Assembly (NCBI GenBank): GCA_009783245.1
Contig: WRHL01000004.1
Coordinates: 1 to 56,221 of the forward strand
DNA length: 56,221 nucleotides
Origin: Coriobacteriia bacterium
GTDB lineage: Bacteria; Actinomycetota; Coriobacteriia; Coriobacteriales; UBA8131
Reading direction: 5' to 3'
Below the pieces are notes generated by a model that was given only the letters and a program-made list of their open reading frames with translations, was not told the origin of the DNA and ran no database searches. Position numbers and translations under genes: made by a program. Shown here piece after piece: positions 54,999-56,221 of the stretch. Every line of letters starts with the position of its first letter. Within the stretch, counting starts at the first letter, position 1.

Positions 54999-55784
54999 CT
55001 ATTCGCTGATCGCTCTTTCTAAATACTCACCTTGATTGATGTAGTGTTCGCCTCCATATCTTATGGTGACAGCGTGTACATTGAAGGTGTCGACATCGCC
55101 TCTTGTGAAGATGAACGACCTGCTTTCCTGTCCCTCTTTCCCGTTGTCAACGAAGACATAGTTTGGATGAGTGGGGTAGCTATCTCCAAATACGCTGAAT
55201 ACGTCCTCTGCGTATACTACGCTGAACTCATTCTCCCCATTATCGTTTTCCCCAAGCCAGGTGAAACCCAGATTACAGACCAGGGAGATGTCTAAGCACG
55301 TGCTGCATACATGCCCATACATAGAGTGAATGCTGACGTGTATTGCCGTCACCCTACAGTCTTTGAGGGGCAAAGGCTCATCAGCAAGGTTCTCTACGTA
55401 GACGGCGATGGTCTGAAACAGGGAATTGCCCTTCGTCAAATTGAAATAATACTCATCCGAAGCGCTTTCCCTAGGCCCGATTTCTCGGTTTACGTCTTCA
55501 ACTCTGTCACAGAATGAGAAGCCGGCATCGAAGAAATCCTGTAGCGTAGCGTCTGCCAGATCAAACCTCACGCCGTCTATGATGATGAAGTAGATGCCCG
55601 CGTCTTCCAGGTCAAGTATTTCCTCAGGGACTTCCACCGTCCTTTGGACAAACGAAAAGGGACGATTGATGTCTATTGGCGGGGCAGTCGTGGTGTACTT
55701 GCTTTCTGGGTTACCGCTACCACAAGCGATGAGTGAGGACAGCGCAAGCAGGATAGCTACTGTAAGTACAAAGGCCTTTTTCAT
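54999..55784 (-). CDS. Hypothetical lipoprotein
   Basis: 261 residues. MKKAFVLTVAILLALSSLIAC is a lipoprotein signal; the mature protein starts at Cys21. The rest looks beta-rich, with two Cys close together in CSTC. RTVEVPEEILDLEDAGIYFIIIDGVRFDL starts the folded part. Likely an extracellular lipoprotein of unknown function, similar in style to other uncharacterised lipoproteins of anaerobic actinobacteria. No neighbours reveal a role. Confidence 0.8.
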   Translation of the reverse strand: MKKAFVLTVAILLALSSLIACGSGNPESKYTTTAPPIDINRPFSFVQRTVEVPEEILDLEDAGIYFIIIDGVRFDLADATLQDFFDAGFSFCDRVEDVNREIGPRESASDEYYFNLTKGNSLFQTIAVYVENLADEPLPLKDCRVTAIHVSIHSMYGHVCSTCLDISLVCNLGFTWLGENDNGENEFSVVYAEDVFSVFGDSYPTHPNYVFVDNGKEGQESRSFIFTRGDVDTFNVHAVTIRYGGEHYINQGEYLERAISE

Positions 55785-55896
55785 TATCCTGCTCTCCTGT
55801 CTTTTAGGTTTGCTGATTGTTGCTGTTCCTCAAGAATGGCTTTTCGTGGTCGTCCTGTTCGCACTAAAAAACGTAGCTCGCAACAGAGCAGGAAGT

Positions 55897-56221
55897 CTAA
55901 AGCCCTCGTAAGAAGCGGATGAGGTAGATCTCGGCGGAGGGATCGTCAGATACAACCGTACCTACGATCTCATCGATATGCCAGTCATAGCCGGCTTCCT
56001 CAAAGATCGCAGCTCTCTCTTCGTTTCCCAACTCTGCATATCGGATAGTAAATGCTATGAATTCCTCTACCGAGAAGGGCTCTTCTCCAGGGTAGAACTC
56101 ATAGTAGGTGACCCCGTCCTTAGTGATGCTTTTAAGTGTTTCACCACCCCACTCATAGCCCTCCTTGAAGTATTCCAGAGCCTCTTCTGGTGGAAGCGTT
56201 GAAAGCCTGTCCATGGTCGCG
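55897..56221 (-). CDS. Hypothetical protein, 5' end beyond window
   Basis: An open frame continues past the right edge (ACC and GCG codons precede the ATG at 56214). About 107 residues are visible, acidic, with YEWGGETLKSITKDGVTYYEFYPGEEPFS and no membrane segment. An ATG at 56214 could be the true start, but the lack of a ribosome-binding site in view and the similar size and style of neighbouring lipoproteins suggest it is the C-terminal part of a longer secreted protein. No family recognised. Confidence 0.6.
   Translation of the reverse strand, partial: ATMDRLSTLPPEEALEYFKEGYEWGGETLKSITKDGVTYYEFYPGEEPFSVEEFIAFTIRYAELGNEERAAIFEEAGYDWHIDEIVGTVVSDDPSAEIYLIRFLRGL

Overview
The window reads as one chromosomal stretch of a GC-rich, anaerobic Gram-positive bacterium, most likely an actinobacterium of the class Coriobacteriia. 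Supporting signs are an anaerobic pyruvate:ferredoxin oxidoreductase, a DMSO-reductase-family molybdoenzyme with a ferredoxin-like partner, a Tat-exported OYE/dienoyl-CoA-reductase-like flavoprotein, a proton-pumping pyrophosphatase, a CNA-type surface protein, several lipoproteins, and the order alaS / AI-2E permease / DUF948 / rarA. The assignment is inference from gene content; no rRNA or tRNA gene was seen.

Layout. 1-2.4 kb: a minus-strand operon of a small ORF, an ECF sigma factor with a fused membrane/outer domain, and a surface protein cut by the window edge. 2.5-19.1 kb: housekeeping and energy genes (alaS, AI-2E permease, DUF948, DUF4153, rarA, a 6S RNA candidate, bioY, nifJ, an archaeal-type phosphoglycerate mutase, a copper P-type ATPase). 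19.2-24.4 kb: an anaerobic redox island: Fe-S protein, molybdoenzyme, two small zinc-ribbon proteins, a LysR regulator and a membrane-anchored protein. The two zinc-ribbon genes share an ~87-bp upstream block. 24.5-28.1 kb: two IS110-family elements with disrupted transposases, abutting a remnant of an IS1634-like transposase. 28.1-29.3 kb: a secreted Trp-rich protein and a paralogue of the membrane-anchored protein. 30.1-38.0 kb: dnaG, a GH3 glycosidase divergent from a ROK protein, and the flavoprotein. 38.3-39.7 kb: two mazEF modules tail to tail. 40-44 kb: a likely sugar operon (lipoprotein glycosidase, HAD phosphatase, MFS permease). 44.1-54.7 kb: hppA, then the translation/RNA operon rimP-nusA-ylxR-infB-rbfA-nrnA-truB-ribF. 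55-56.2 kb: a lipoprotein and a partial gene.

A recurring theme is dispersed palindromic repeats. They lie between genes and also inside reading frames: a 16-bp-arm palindrome in rarA, a repeat-derived block in the nucleotide-binding domain of the copper ATPase, and two repeat copies forming the N-terminus of RibF. The most promising unexplained items are the shared regulatory block around the LysR/zinc-ribbon genes, the in-frame repeat insertions, the sigma factor with a membrane-spanning outer domain, and structured RNA candidates in the IS110 ends.
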